The translations under genes and the position numbers were made by a program. Positions 16,945 through 26,900 of a DNA stretch of 64,000 nucleotides are shown here, piece by piece (the stretch's first letter is position 1; the number at the start of each line of letters is the position of its first letter). Under the pieces are notes generated by a model, which searched no databases, had not been told where the DNA came from, and saw nothing but the letters and a program-made list of their open reading frames with translations. Source of the DNA: Saccharicrinis sp963667815 (GTDB lineage Bacteria > Bacteroidota > Bacteroidia > Bacteroidales > Marinilabiliaceae); the NCBI GenBank assembly GCA_963667815.1, contig OY764021.1. The stretch is one strand, 5' to 3'.

Positions 16945-19695
16945 TTATTTTTCTTTTGGAAAGCGATCTAACTGGTAGTATCGATCCGCTTGAATAATTC
17001 TTTTCATTGCGCTCCTAATATCATTGGAAGTAATTGATTTAATTACCTTATGGATTTCAGCCGGTTTGTCCAATCTTCCATAATTAAGATACCATTTTGG
17101 CCAAATGCTTTTTAAGTTGTCATCTTCATAAAATGACATTACATACATACTCCTTAGCATTGCTTTAACTATCTGAACTTCATCATCCGATATTTCACCA
17201 CGGCTCATTGGAAGCAACACTTCATCGTGCATGATCGTATGTGAGCGTTCAATATTTTCGGGATCAATCAGGTATCTTAAACTTACCGATTGAAATTCTG
17301 TGGGAGATTTAACTGTGGTCATATTCCCTCCTGAAGCATAGATTAAACCATACTTCTCTCGTATGATCTCTCCAATTTTCAGCAAGGCGTGTTGCGAGAT
17401 GGCTTGTACTATCAGTTCATCTTTGAGAGTCAATGACTTGGTTGGAAAGTGATGAAACAAATAATCTACTTTTCCCGTTTTTGCATTCCATACAAATTCC
17501 TTCTTAACCATCTCGTTTGGTACAATCACCTGTTTGACTTCCTGCTCTGGCCTTATAACCTTTTCTGATATCAATGCCCCCATGTATTTAGACACCAGTT
17601 CTTCAATATTTTCGGGCAAGTCTCCTTGTACTATAATGATCGAATTTTTAAGGTTACGTTTTAATTGTCGATCATAGCTTAACAAACGAGTACTCAGCCC
17701 TTCAGTATGAAGAGTATCGGGTTGAATGGCTAAATTCTGGATATCAAGATTCTTTTTATAGAGATCAAATTGCTTCTGGTTATAAAGAGTTCGCTTTGCA
17801 ATCGACTCAAATTGCTTTATTACATCTTCATCGCTTGGTGTCCTGTTGTCAGTCATTATCAGGTGAAAAATCTGAAATAACTTCTCAATATCAGAAGCCA
17901 AACCATTCATTTCTATCTCGTAACCATAATTATCAATCTCTGTCTTTTTAAGAATTTTCAGACCACGCTCCATTTGCCGTGCATCTTTAGCTGAATAGCT
18001 ACTATACGAGTTATTAAATGATCGAATAGCTCCCTTATAAACCAGTCGATCACCTTCAGGAATTAAATTAAGTCCATCCTTTCCTACTAATTTTAAAGTG
18101 ACTTTTTCATCATGTGTTTGGTGCATAACAACCTTTAATCCATTCTTATACGATACGGTAGATATATGCTCGTCAATCCGTTCGGACTTTAAAATATCAG
18201 CCACATGTTCTACATCTGTCTCAATATGTACATCACTGATTTCCTTTATTGTAGCAGTTGGTTCCTTAAACGTAAAGGGTATCGTTTCAATATTAGATAA
18301 ATTTGCCAACTTATCTAAAATATATTGCTCGTTGAATTGCGGAGTGCAAGCAGCGGATGTACTATCAAACATGGCTGTATAGTGCATCTTCAATAGTTCA
18401 TCAAGCATATTAGAAAAATCAGCAGGCTTTAATTCACTAACTACCTGCTGTGTTAATTCATACTTTGTTTTGCCGCATAAAGGTGTATTTCCTTCTAAGA
18501 AGTGCGATTGAATGCCAGTTAATGAAATTGTTTGGTCATTCATATATTTTGCAGACCTTGCCAAACTATTTTTTGCCTGATAAGCAATCTCCTCTTCCAG
18601 AAAACCATGCTGCCTGGCTTGAGCCAGTACATTACAAAATGTATTAATCAGCTCGTCATATTTAGTATCTTTCTTACTCTGCAATCTAAAGTTAAAAATT
18701 TCATTGCCGGGTACGATGCTTCCCATATTAGTAGATGGAGCTGCCATTGAATAATTTGAATGCTGCAACCTGAATTTTATGATATTGCTGAAGTAACTAC
18801 GAATTAAATTTTGTTTAAATGTGGCATAAGTATCACTAGCTATAGGTGCTGTTTTAAACGCTATACCTATACGTGGTCGTGTATCTATCTGTGATGGTTT
18901 AAATTTACCGCTTACAATGGTTTCATTATTTATGTTAACGTAGGAGTTAGGTGTTCTATCAGTCGCTGCAGGTACCTTCCCAAAAATAGAACTTATAATT
19001 TTCTTCGCTTTCCTACTATCTATTTTTCCATAAACAACCAGAGCCAGTTTACCAGGTATATAGTTATTTTTATAGTACTCCTTTAATTGATTCAAATCAA
19101 CAGCAAGAATCCCTTCTTTGGTGCCTAACACGTTGTGTCCTTCAAGAATGGTTCCGTCCAATAACGAAGAGGCCGCTGTTCCTCCTCTGTTAATTTCTTC
19201 AACAACAATTTTCTTTTCTAATTCAAATGCTTCCTCGTCAAAGCTTAGATGAAACATCCAGTCTTTCAAAAGCAACAGGCTTCGTTTAAGATATTCAGTA
19301 TCATTCTCAGGGATGGTCATAAAATACTGAACATTAGATCCCACCGTATAACCGTTGTAATCTCTTGCTGGCCGCATACCCATCCTTCGCATCTCAAGCA
19401 CTCCCTCAGCCCCTGGATAGTTTTCACTCCCATTAAACATGACATGCTCTAGCAAGTGCGCAAATCCATGCTCTTCAGGTTTTTCGACCAATGCTCCCTG
19501 TCCTGATAACATTACCACCTTTACTTTACCAGATTCGCCTTCCGGTGCTAAATAATAGGTTAAACCATTGTCTAACTTTCCAACGGTTAAGCCTTTAGGT
19601 ATTGGTAACTGTTGGGTAAATATGTTTCCGGTAATAAATACCAACAACAGCCATAAGGCCATTTTTTTATAATCAAATTCTGTGATATATTTCAT
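16945..19695 (-). CDS. M16 zinc protease, full length (PqqL-like, two M16 halves)
   Basis: Exported zinc metallopeptidase of 916 residues. A signal peptide or anchor (helix about 12-27) is followed by the active M16 half: VGKLDNGLTYYL, the catalytic motif H80-L-L-E83-H84 in AHLLEHVMFNG and the third zinc ligand at about E160, 76 residues later as in the family. The second half begins about residue 505 (ISTVSYKNGLKVVMHQ) and lacks HxxEH, as is normal. Such proteases degrade peptides and small proteins inside a closed chamber. It lies beyond the terminator of the sus operon, so it has its own transcript start. It is distinct in sequence from the other M16 gene in this locus. Confidence 0.9.
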   Translation of the reverse strand: MKYITEFDYKKMALWLLLVFITGNIFTQQLPIPKGLTVGKLDNGLTYYLAPEGESGKVKVVMLSGQGALVEKPEEHGFAHLLEHVMFNGSENYPGAEGVLEMRRMGMRPARDYNGYTVGSNVQYFMTIPENDTEYLKRSLLLLKDWMFHLSFDEEAFELEKKIVVEEINRGGTAASSLLDGTILEGHNVLGTKEGILAVDLNQLKEYYKNNYIPGKLALVVYGKIDSRKAKKIISSIFGKVPAATDRTPNSYVNINNETIVSGKFKPSQIDTRPRIGIAFKTAPIASDTYATFKQNLIRSYFSNIIKFRLQHSNYSMAAPSTNMGSIVPGNEIFNFRLQSKKDTKYDELINTFCNVLAQARQHGFLEEEIAYQAKNSLARSAKYMNDQTISLTGIQSHFLEGNTPLCGKTKYELTQQVVSELKPADFSNMLDELLKMHYTAMFDSTSAACTPQFNEQYILDKLANLSNIETIPFTFKEPTATIKEISDVHIETDVEHVADILKSERIDEHISTVSYKNGLKVVMHQTHDEKVTLKLVGKDGLNLIPEGDRLVYKGAIRSFNNSYSSYSAKDARQMERGLKILKKTEIDNYGYEIEMNGLASDIEKLFQIFHLIMTDNRTPSDEDVIKQFESIAKRTLYNQKQFDLYKKNLDIQNLAIQPDTLHTEGLSTRLLSYDRQLKRNLKNSIIIVQGDLPENIEELVSKYMGALISEKVIRPEQEVKQVIVPNEMVKKEFVWNAKTGKVDYLFHHFPTKSLTLKDELIVQAISQHALLKIGEIIREKYGLIYASGGNMTTVKSPTEFQSVSLRYLIDPENIERSHTIMHDEVLLPMSRGEISDDEVQIVKAMLRSMYVMSFYEDDNLKSIWPKWYLNYGRLDKPAEIHKVIKSITSNDIRSAMKRIIQADRYYQLDRFPKEK

Positions 19696-19834
19696 ATTAC
19701 AACATTCTTTAATGACTTATCAATTTTGATTAATGTTATTTTCCTTTTATATAAAGGACGCAGTATTAAAAAATGAGAGTGACAATTGATTAAGAAAAGT
19801 CAAACGTGAAATACCGACAATACTGATCAATAAA

Positions 19835-19862
19835 AAATGGGGCTAAATATTTAACCCCATTT
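19835..19862 (-). terminator. Rho-independent terminator at the end of the sus operon
   Basis: AAATGGGG pairs with CCCCATTT, with TAAAT/ATTTA inside, giving a nearly continuous 14-bp stem; the minus-strand RNA continues TTTTTT. It sits 26 nt after the stop of the lipoprotein at 19888 and separates the sus genes from the M16 protease. Confidence 0.85.
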
Positions 19863-19887
19863 AATAATCTTAGATCTTTATTTTCTT

Positions 19888-21363
19888 TTAATCATAAAAG
19901 AATGTATACGTTTCACTTTTACCTTCATAGTTCCATGCACCTGCTGTAAATGTCTTAACAAACTTGGTGATATTACCACTTTCATCGGTTTCATAAGTAA
20001 AAGCCGGTAATCTCAGGTATGAATAATCCGATGAACCAACCGTTTTTGTATAGATATATTTGTGCCAAAGAATATCATTAAAAATGTTTAATCGTACTGA
20101 ATTTTCAACAGCAAAAGGCGGAAAGCCTTCCATATAGGTTGGCATAATACTTGGTGCAAAATCTTCTCTGAATTGTCTTCTGTCTGGATTAGTGATGTAT
20201 GAACTACTTTGCCAGTATTCATTAAAAATCACTTCTCCAGCTAAAAATGGGTCTATATAGTTCACATCTGATACCATTGAACTCCCTTTAAAGAATGATG
20301 AGACTGCACCTTCAATATAAACGAAATTACTCATCAAAACATCTTTTTCGTATTCCCCGATAATATTGCCTTCTGTGTCGTAATCAAATTTCTGTTCTTC
20401 AATGCTAAACAGCTCAGCAGTACCTTCAACATAATTAAAGTATGTCCTTGTTTCGTTATCAAACAAGCCCTCACTATCAAGACTTCTATATATTAAAGTA
20501 TCAACCATTTCTAACTCATTATAACGAAACAGCGTTTGGTAGTTTGTTCCAGACGAGAATATATAATCCATAACATCTACCATTCCGGTTGATTCGTTGT
20601 AATGGAACTGAATTTTAATATTACTTCCTGATGTGTTCTTAAATAAAATATGGTCCGGATGTTTTACTTCATCAGTTTTGTGAATTTTCAATGTTGTTGT
20701 TGATGATTGACCAGCTTCATCTTCAATAACAATGTCAACCGGATATTGGACTCCCAATTCCATTTGTCCTAGTAACACCATTTGTTTAAGCGGCATTTCA
20801 TAAATAACGGTATCGTCATCCGCCGGATAATAGCTAAATTGTTCTGTATCGTTGTAAATGATTTTAACCGACTTAAGAGAATTCAAGCCAGTAGACACAA
20901 TCCCTTTAACAAAACAGGCCGGCACTGCTACTGCCAGATCGCTACCCCCAACCAGCTTTATTTCAGGAAAAGAAAACGGTTTAATATCAATTCTAATGCC
21001 CTGATTAAATGTACGTGAATCTTTATCTGCAACCTTAATGATATAGTTTAAAACAGTATCCTTTTCGAAGGAGGTTAAGTCGACACGATACGTAAAATCA
21101 AACTTTTTCTGTCCATAATAGGTATCTATTTCCTCCAAAACAGAATAATCGTTTGCATTGATTAACTCAATAATTTGCACTCCATTAGGCACATTCATTC
21201 TCATTGAGATATCATAATAATCAGCTGTATCGCGTCGAACTTCCACACGCTGATCGCTTAGATCAAATCCTGGATCCGGAAAAGTCGGATCTTCCTGGCA
21301 TGCCTGAAATGTGATTAAACTGACAATACCCACAAGAAATATATATAATAATTGTTTAGTCAT
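19888..21363 (-). CDS. Sus-operon lipoprotein of unknown function
   Basis: Outer-surface or periplasmic lipoprotein of 491 residues encoded last in the sus operon. The signal peptide ends in a lipobox with Cys22 (LITFQACQED). The following acidic stretch (EDPTFPDPGFDLSDQ) is a typical Bacteroidota export signal for surface lipoproteins. The N-terminal 230 residues look beta-rich in Ig-like repeats (VRRDTADYYDISMRMNVP, KSVKIIYNDTEQ); the C-terminal half resembles the repeating tyrosine-rich strands of YD or DUF proteins (YNELEMVDTLIYRS, YETDESGNITKFVKTF). I do not recognise the family. By position it could be an accessory glycan- or peptide-binding protein of the SusCD complex. It starts 20 nt after the preceding gene. 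Confidence 0.75.
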   Translation of the reverse strand: MTKQLLYIFLVGIVSLITFQACQEDPTFPDPGFDLSDQRVEVRRDTADYYDISMRMNVPNGVQIIELINANDYSVLEEIDTYYGQKKFDFTYRVDLTSFEKDTVLNYIIKVADKDSRTFNQGIRIDIKPFSFPEIKLVGGSDLAVAVPACFVKGIVSTGLNSLKSVKIIYNDTEQFSYYPADDDTVIYEMPLKQMVLLGQMELGVQYPVDIVIEDEAGQSSTTTLKIHKTDEVKHPDHILFKNTSGSNIKIQFHYNESTGMVDVMDYIFSSGTNYQTLFRYNELEMVDTLIYRSLDSEGLFDNETRTYFNYVEGTAELFSIEEQKFDYDTEGNIIGEYEKDVLMSNFVYIEGAVSSFFKGSSMVSDVNYIDPFLAGEVIFNEYWQSSSYITNPDRRQFREDFAPSIMPTYMEGFPPFAVENSVRLNIFNDILWHKYIYTKTVGSSDYSYLRLPAFTYETDESGNITKFVKTFTAGAWNYEGKSETYTFFYD

Positions 21364-21383
21364 AATTGATTTTTTTTTGAAGA

Positions 21384-22475
21384 TTATACCTCGGTAATTA
21401 GCACTTCTATATCTGGGTTTAAGCTCATTAGATCAACTCCCCATCCAGCAAGCATGTTGTATATTAAGCGAAGATTATCCTGTATATTTTCAGGAAACGC
21501 CTCGAATTCAGAAGTATTGCGAAATAACAGCTCATTGATGTAGGAGCGTACGTCTTCTCCAAAGCCGGAAACAAAATCATATCTTGGCTTAAATGCCTTA
21601 CTATGTTTTACCCAATTGCCATCGATTTTCTCCCAAACACTACCTAAGCCTGATGGTGAATTGTAGAAATACTGAGCATCAATAAATCCTTTAGAATAAA
21701 TCCAATCCTTATCAATAATAGACAGGCTTGTTTCCTCATCAATTCCCATTTCCTCTCGATAAATCGCATCCATCTCTTGCCCATAATAATCCTCTTTATT
21801 GGCGTAAAACTCCTCCGGCACCAAGCTGTAAAGATTATTCATCTCCAATACCTTAGCAAGGAATATATAAAAATCATCGACGATAAAATCTTCTGTATTT
21901 TGCGTCACTTCATCCTGATTAACATTGATAACAATCGAATGAGCATTATAAACCATACTCAATGAACCATCAGTGTATCTTGAATACCTTGCTTCCGACT
22001 CAGTTAATGCATTAGTATTAACTTGTTGGTTGGCATATACAGATGAACTTATTAATACTTTTGCGGGTAGTTTGCTAGCAATCATACTTCCCGGTGTAAA
22101 GAATTTAAAGATAGCCGTATCAACGAACGCAAGTGCATCGTCTACATACTGATTATATTCGGCAAGCCCTTCAGTACCTATATTACCCTCTTCGTCAACA
22201 AACAGACTGCTGATTTGCGGTATATCAACCTGTCCCCACAAACTAGCAGCTTCATCTGTTTGTGCAACATAAGCAAAATCGAGCGTATCATCATATTGAT
22301 ATAGTATGCCCACATTATGATCTTCGTATATACGCTTAACAATAGGTCGTGATAAATCTACCTGCGAAGCAACACGATCAATATCCTTATAGGATGGTTG
22401 TAAGCTATCTTCGTCTTGTTCACAGGCACAAAATAACCCAACCAATAAAATATATAATATCCAATTTTTCTTCAT
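21384..22475 (-). CDS. Sus-operon lipoprotein resembling the zinc-metallohydrolase lipoprotein family, without HExxH
   Basis: Lipoprotein with its Cys in the lipobox VGLFCAC. Size (about 363 residues), position after SusD, the segment RPIVKRIYEDHNVGILYQYDD and the C-terminal pattern YSKGFIDAQYFYNSPS match the layout I know for SusD-associated zinc metallohydrolase lipoproteins. In those, an HExxH helix precedes a proline-tyrosine segment; the corresponding stretch here reads DFYIFLAKVLEMNNLYS and contains no HExxH. No other HExxH occurs in the protein. It would therefore be a non-catalytic binding relative, if the family assignment is right. The start is set at the ATG at 22475, because the upstream codon at 22481 is TTG. 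It sits between susD and the last lipoprotein gene. Confidence 0.65.
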   Translation of the reverse strand: MKKNWILYILLVGLFCACEQDEDSLQPSYKDIDRVASQVDLSRPIVKRIYEDHNVGILYQYDDTLDFAYVAQTDEAASLWGQVDIPQISSLFVDEEGNIGTEGLAEYNQYVDDALAFVDTAIFKFFTPGSMIASKLPAKVLISSSVYANQQVNTNALTESEARYSRYTDGSLSMVYNAHSIVINVNQDEVTQNTEDFIVDDFYIFLAKVLEMNNLYSLVPEEFYANKEDYYGQEMDAIYREEMGIDEETSLSIIDKDWIYSKGFIDAQYFYNSPSGLGSVWEKIDGNWVKHSKAFKPRYDFVSGFGEDVRSYINELLFRNTSEFEAFPENIQDNLRLIYNMLAGWGVDLMSLNPDIEVLITEV

Positions 22476-22509
22476 GATCAAATACTTATTTAATTATAGA
22501 CAATCTACC

Positions 22510-23964
22510 TTATGGGATTAATATTTCTTCATTAATCTCCGGGATTTTCTCGTATCGCTCATTATTCCTGATTAGAGGGTTGTTTGCTCTTTCTTTTAAT
22601 GGAATAGGGAGCGTGTAATTCTGGTCATCCGATAAAAGAGTATAGGTTTCAGTACCTAATTTTACCCCACTATTATCAACCATAGTAAACACATGTTTTA
22701 TTTCGGGACGATTATTCATGCGTCGCAAATCAAACCAACGGTGGTGATCTTCGAAACATAATTCTTTGCGTCGTTCTTCTAATACAAAGTTTACTACTTC
22801 CTGTGCATTACTTGGGTATACTACTACTGATGCATCGGAATAACGAGTTGCATGCAAAGCCTTAATATCGTTAATGGCATTGCCTACATCTCCTTTTTGT
22901 GCATAGGCCTCGGCTCTATTCAGATAGGCCTCAGCCACTCGAATATTTGCATAACCAAGCGTTGTATAATTATCTATTTGATATTTTATTGTTAAATAGT
23001 TCACCTTCCCGGTTCCATCATCTATGGCATCGAAAAACACCTCTTTTCGTTTGTCTTCGTTATCATATAGGTTAATCAACTCCATATTTGAATAATATAC
23101 AAACTCTTTAACCTTTCCGGTTCTGTCGTCATATAAAGAAAAAACTGGAGAGGTCGTGTAATACGAGTACAATATCTCATTATTGGATTCTGATACAAAT
23201 GGTTGGTCAACTTTTATAGTTGATAATGCATACTCACTTGTTACTTTATCTGCAAACTCAATACATTCATCCCATTTGTGCTGGTATAATTTTACTCGCG
23301 ACATTAATAAGTCGCAGGTTGCAACTGTAGGGTGCCATACTGATTTTGAAAGACCGCTGCCATCAATTAATCGCCTGGCCTCCGTAATATCTTTTTCGAT
23401 GAAAGCATAACATTCTGCTACGGTATTACGGTTATATGTTTCTTCAATCCCAATATCGTTACGTAAAGGCACACCCAAGTCCGATTGTGCAGATGATGAA
23501 TTATATGGTAAACCATATAAGTTAAGCAGATTAAAATACGACAAGGCTCTAATAAAATAGGCTTCACCTTTTACCTGATCTATTTCAGTCTGTTCACCGG
23601 TGGCTTCATCAATTTGTTCAATAACATAATTGGCAATGGCGATGTCCTCATACGTATCTTCCCATGCCGAGTTAATGTTAGTTAACTCATTACCTTCTTC
23701 GTCAATCTCAATCTCTCTTTGCCAGGTATATGTTGTTTTTCTGCTAAGCTTTTCAGCTGTTAATCCATTCGGATCTTCAACCAAATTATCTGTCATAAAA
23801 TCAACCTGTTTGAAGATAGGATACTCGGAGCTAAATTCGTTTAACAATAGCGCCGCATAATGATCTGTTTTCTCAGGCACCAGTTTATCCTGATCGACTT
23901 CATCTAAAAAGTCGTTACACCCCCAAAACGGTAAAAGGATAAGTATATATAATAATTTTTTCAT
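22510..23964 (-). CDS. SusD/RagB-family surface nutrient-binding lipoprotein
   Basis: Lid protein of a SusCD outer-membrane importer, 484 residues. The lipobox Cys is at about 16 (LPFWGCNDFLDE), followed by the family's LDEVDQDKLVPE. The TPR region contains QVKGEAYFIRALSYFNLLNLYG (residues about 128-150), and the C-terminal signature NIRVAEAYLNRAEAYAQKGD and EERRKELCFEDHHRWFDLRR is textbook SusD. It lies 12 nt downstream of susC. SusD proteins of this type bind glycans or, in the RagB group, peptides; nothing in the sequence decides which, but the neighbouring proteases favour peptides. Confidence 0.95.
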   Translation of the reverse strand: MKKLLYILILLPFWGCNDFLDEVDQDKLVPEKTDHYAALLLNEFSSEYPIFKQVDFMTDNLVEDPNGLTAEKLSRKTTYTWQREIEIDEEGNELTNINSAWEDTYEDIAIANYVIEQIDEATGEQTEIDQVKGEAYFIRALSYFNLLNLYGLPYNSSSAQSDLGVPLRNDIGIEETYNRNTVAECYAFIEKDITEARRLIDGSGLSKSVWHPTVATCDLLMSRVKLYQHKWDECIEFADKVTSEYALSTIKVDQPFVSESNNEILYSYYTTSPVFSLYDDRTGKVKEFVYYSNMELINLYDNEDKRKEVFFDAIDDGTGKVNYLTIKYQIDNYTTLGYANIRVAEAYLNRAEAYAQKGDVGNAINDIKALHATRYSDASVVVYPSNAQEVVNFVLEERRKELCFEDHHRWFDLRRMNNRPEIKHVFTMVDNSGVKLGTETYTLLSDDQNYTLPIPLKERANNPLIRNNERYEKIPEINEEILIP

Positions 23965-23976
23965 GATAACACTGTA

Positions 23977-26900
23977 TTAGAAACTGATGTTTAAATTTAA
24001 ACTATAGGTCGGGAGGTTGGGCATACCTATTCCGCTAACCTGCTCTGGATCTTGACCTGTCAAATCCTTATCAAATGCCCATACAGCCACATTACTGGCT
24101 TGAATACCCATATTAAGATGCTTAATACCTGTACCTTGAATCCATTTGCGAGGCATGGTATACGATAGTGTAATAGTCTGCAAACGTATATGATCCGCAT
24201 TTACAACACGGGCGTCACTATAATCATACATCCTCCACAGATTACTGCCAGCCGAAGCTATGTAACCGGGATTGGTAGCATATACATTATCATATCCATC
24301 GGCATCTGGGTTACTTGTCAACCTCATGTTATAATCGGTAATCACAGGTATATTGGTAATATTCTCATCACCTGCCTGTTTCCACCTATTATTAAAAGCA
24401 CTATTGATGTTTTCGTAAGGCAATGGCAGGTTCTGATTTCCATTATACAATGGTAACAGGCGCGTTTTATACCCTAACTTATATGTGAAGTTGGCAGATA
24501 GGCTAAGATTTCCATATTTTACTTGCGTACCAAATCCACCATAGTACAATGGCACCCGACTTCCTTCGTATACCAACATTGCTTCAAGCTGTTGCTCAGG
24601 TGTCATATCCTCTTCAACCAAATGTTTAAACGTTGGTAATCCTTCTTCCGTCAGGCCATCAAACTGATAGGAGAAAAAACCATTAGTTGGAAATCCTTCA
24701 CGGTAAATACTTCCACTTAAATAGTCTTTTACAGTTAAGTTATATTGCACTCCTTCTTCAAAACCTTCAAGGACACGGTCTTTGTCGTATGATAAATTAA
24801 AATTGGTACTCCAACCAAATTTATCCTTCTTGATGTTTACAGTGCGAATGCTAAACTCGTAGCTGGTTACATCCTTGCTACCGGCATTGTACAACTGCGA
24901 AGAACTTCCATTTACCAAAGAAACTGGTCGACTTTGAATCAGATCATTACTCTTCGAATAAGCATAATCAAATGCACCATTAATTCGTCCTTTGAGTAAG
25001 CTATAATTTAAACCGATATTTACTGTTTCTGTTTTTTCCCAACGCAAATTGGCATTTGGAAACTCTGACAATCTAGCTGTTGTTTCTGGATAATAAACAG
25101 AACTGTAACGACCATAATTTGAAATCAGCAGATAGGGACTTGCGTTAGGCATAGTTCCTCTTACCCCGTAAGAAGCACGTAAGGCCAATTCGTCAAACAA
25201 GTTATTACCTCCCATAAAAGCCTCCTTATGAATATTCCATCGAGCAGATACAGACCAAGCTGGCTTAAACTTATAGCGCTGATATTGTCCGAATGTGTTA
25301 GACCCATCGCTACGCATATTTAAGTTAACTACATAGCGGTTGTCGTACACATAATTGAGGATACCAAAGACTGACATCGAATTTTTAACCTTATCGGTAA
25401 TATTTGGATATACTGATACTCCACCTTTGTCTGTCAGCCAACTAATCATGGCATCATAATCGTAACTTTCAAAATCAATACCTCCACTTGAAGTACTATA
25501 TGAAGGATGATCCAAAACAATAAAACCACGCCCCTGATAATGGTTATAACCTGGCACCTGAAATCCGGTGGCTCCCCAATAGTTAGCCGAGCGGGCTTCC
25601 TGCCCCAGATTAACGTTAAACACATGCTTACCATTAATAACCTTATTATAGTTTAACTGGTTCGTTATTGAATATGTGTCCTGGCTCACCATTCCACCTG
25701 AGTAGATACCACCAAATGGCACTGTAGAGCCTTTATTTACATCTTCTGCGATCATTTCCTCAAACGCATCATAAGTTCTCAAGCCAGCAATGTAATAGGT
25801 ATCTTCGTTAATCCATTCCTCGGTTAGGTTAGTTGTATTACGATAACTAACAAGGGATGTAAAGCGGAAATTATTTAAGAAATTCCAACGCAAGGAAGCG
25901 GATAATGCCAAATCCTTATTTGTAATATTCTTTTCTGAATTTTCCATCTCATTAAGAATATTATAACGTCCATAAACATATCCGTTAACACCACTATACA
26001 TCTGCTTATTCTGATAAAAATAGTCGCCGTCTTCGTCATAAATTGGTACTGCTCTACTGGTATAGTAAGCCGTATTAAATGGATTAACAGAATTGTGGTT
26101 ATAAGTAGCTTTCTGAACCGACCCACTCATTCTGAAAGACAAAAGGATATTATCACGCAAGTCCAAATCAAGATTTGAACGCGTTGTTATCCTATTTAAA
26201 TCAACATTTTTCTCTGTGCCTTGCTGATCGTCATAACCCAAAGAAAAATAGTAACGAGCATTTTTACTACCACCACTGGCATTTAATGAATGTTGTTGCT
26301 TAACAGCCGGACGATATAACTCGCCAAACCAATCTGCATTTAAAGTCTCAAGGTATGACACCTGATTTTGAAATTGTTCAAAATTATAGGTTCCATCCCA
26401 ATGGTTCATTAAAGCACCTTCATAACCTATGCGGTCTACATTATCGTAAGAAGAACTAAAACCTAAGTTATTCTCATATATTTCGCGCGATACATCAATA
26501 CGTTCTTTTGAATTCATCAAGTTGAAGTCAGAGTATTGAGGTGCACGTACCACACTCAGGCCTCCTGAATAGCTTAGCGAAGGTTTTCCTTCTTTACCTC
26601 GTTTGGTTGTAATGACAATCACACCGTTAGCAGCGCGTGTACCATAAATGGCGGTTGCCGATGCATCTTTTAGCACATCAATTTTGGCAATATCCTGTGG
26701 ATTGATACCAGTTAGAGCATTACCAATCAGGTTGATATTATCAAAACTGTTAATCTCATCCGCCGAAAGGGGAACCGGATCTTCGTAGATGACTCCATCT
26801 ATGACCCATAACGGGCTTTGGTTTCCGGTAAAGGTACTCCCACCACGAATACGTACTTTGGCTGCAGCACCTGGTGTTGAACTTTGATTCGTAATCATTA

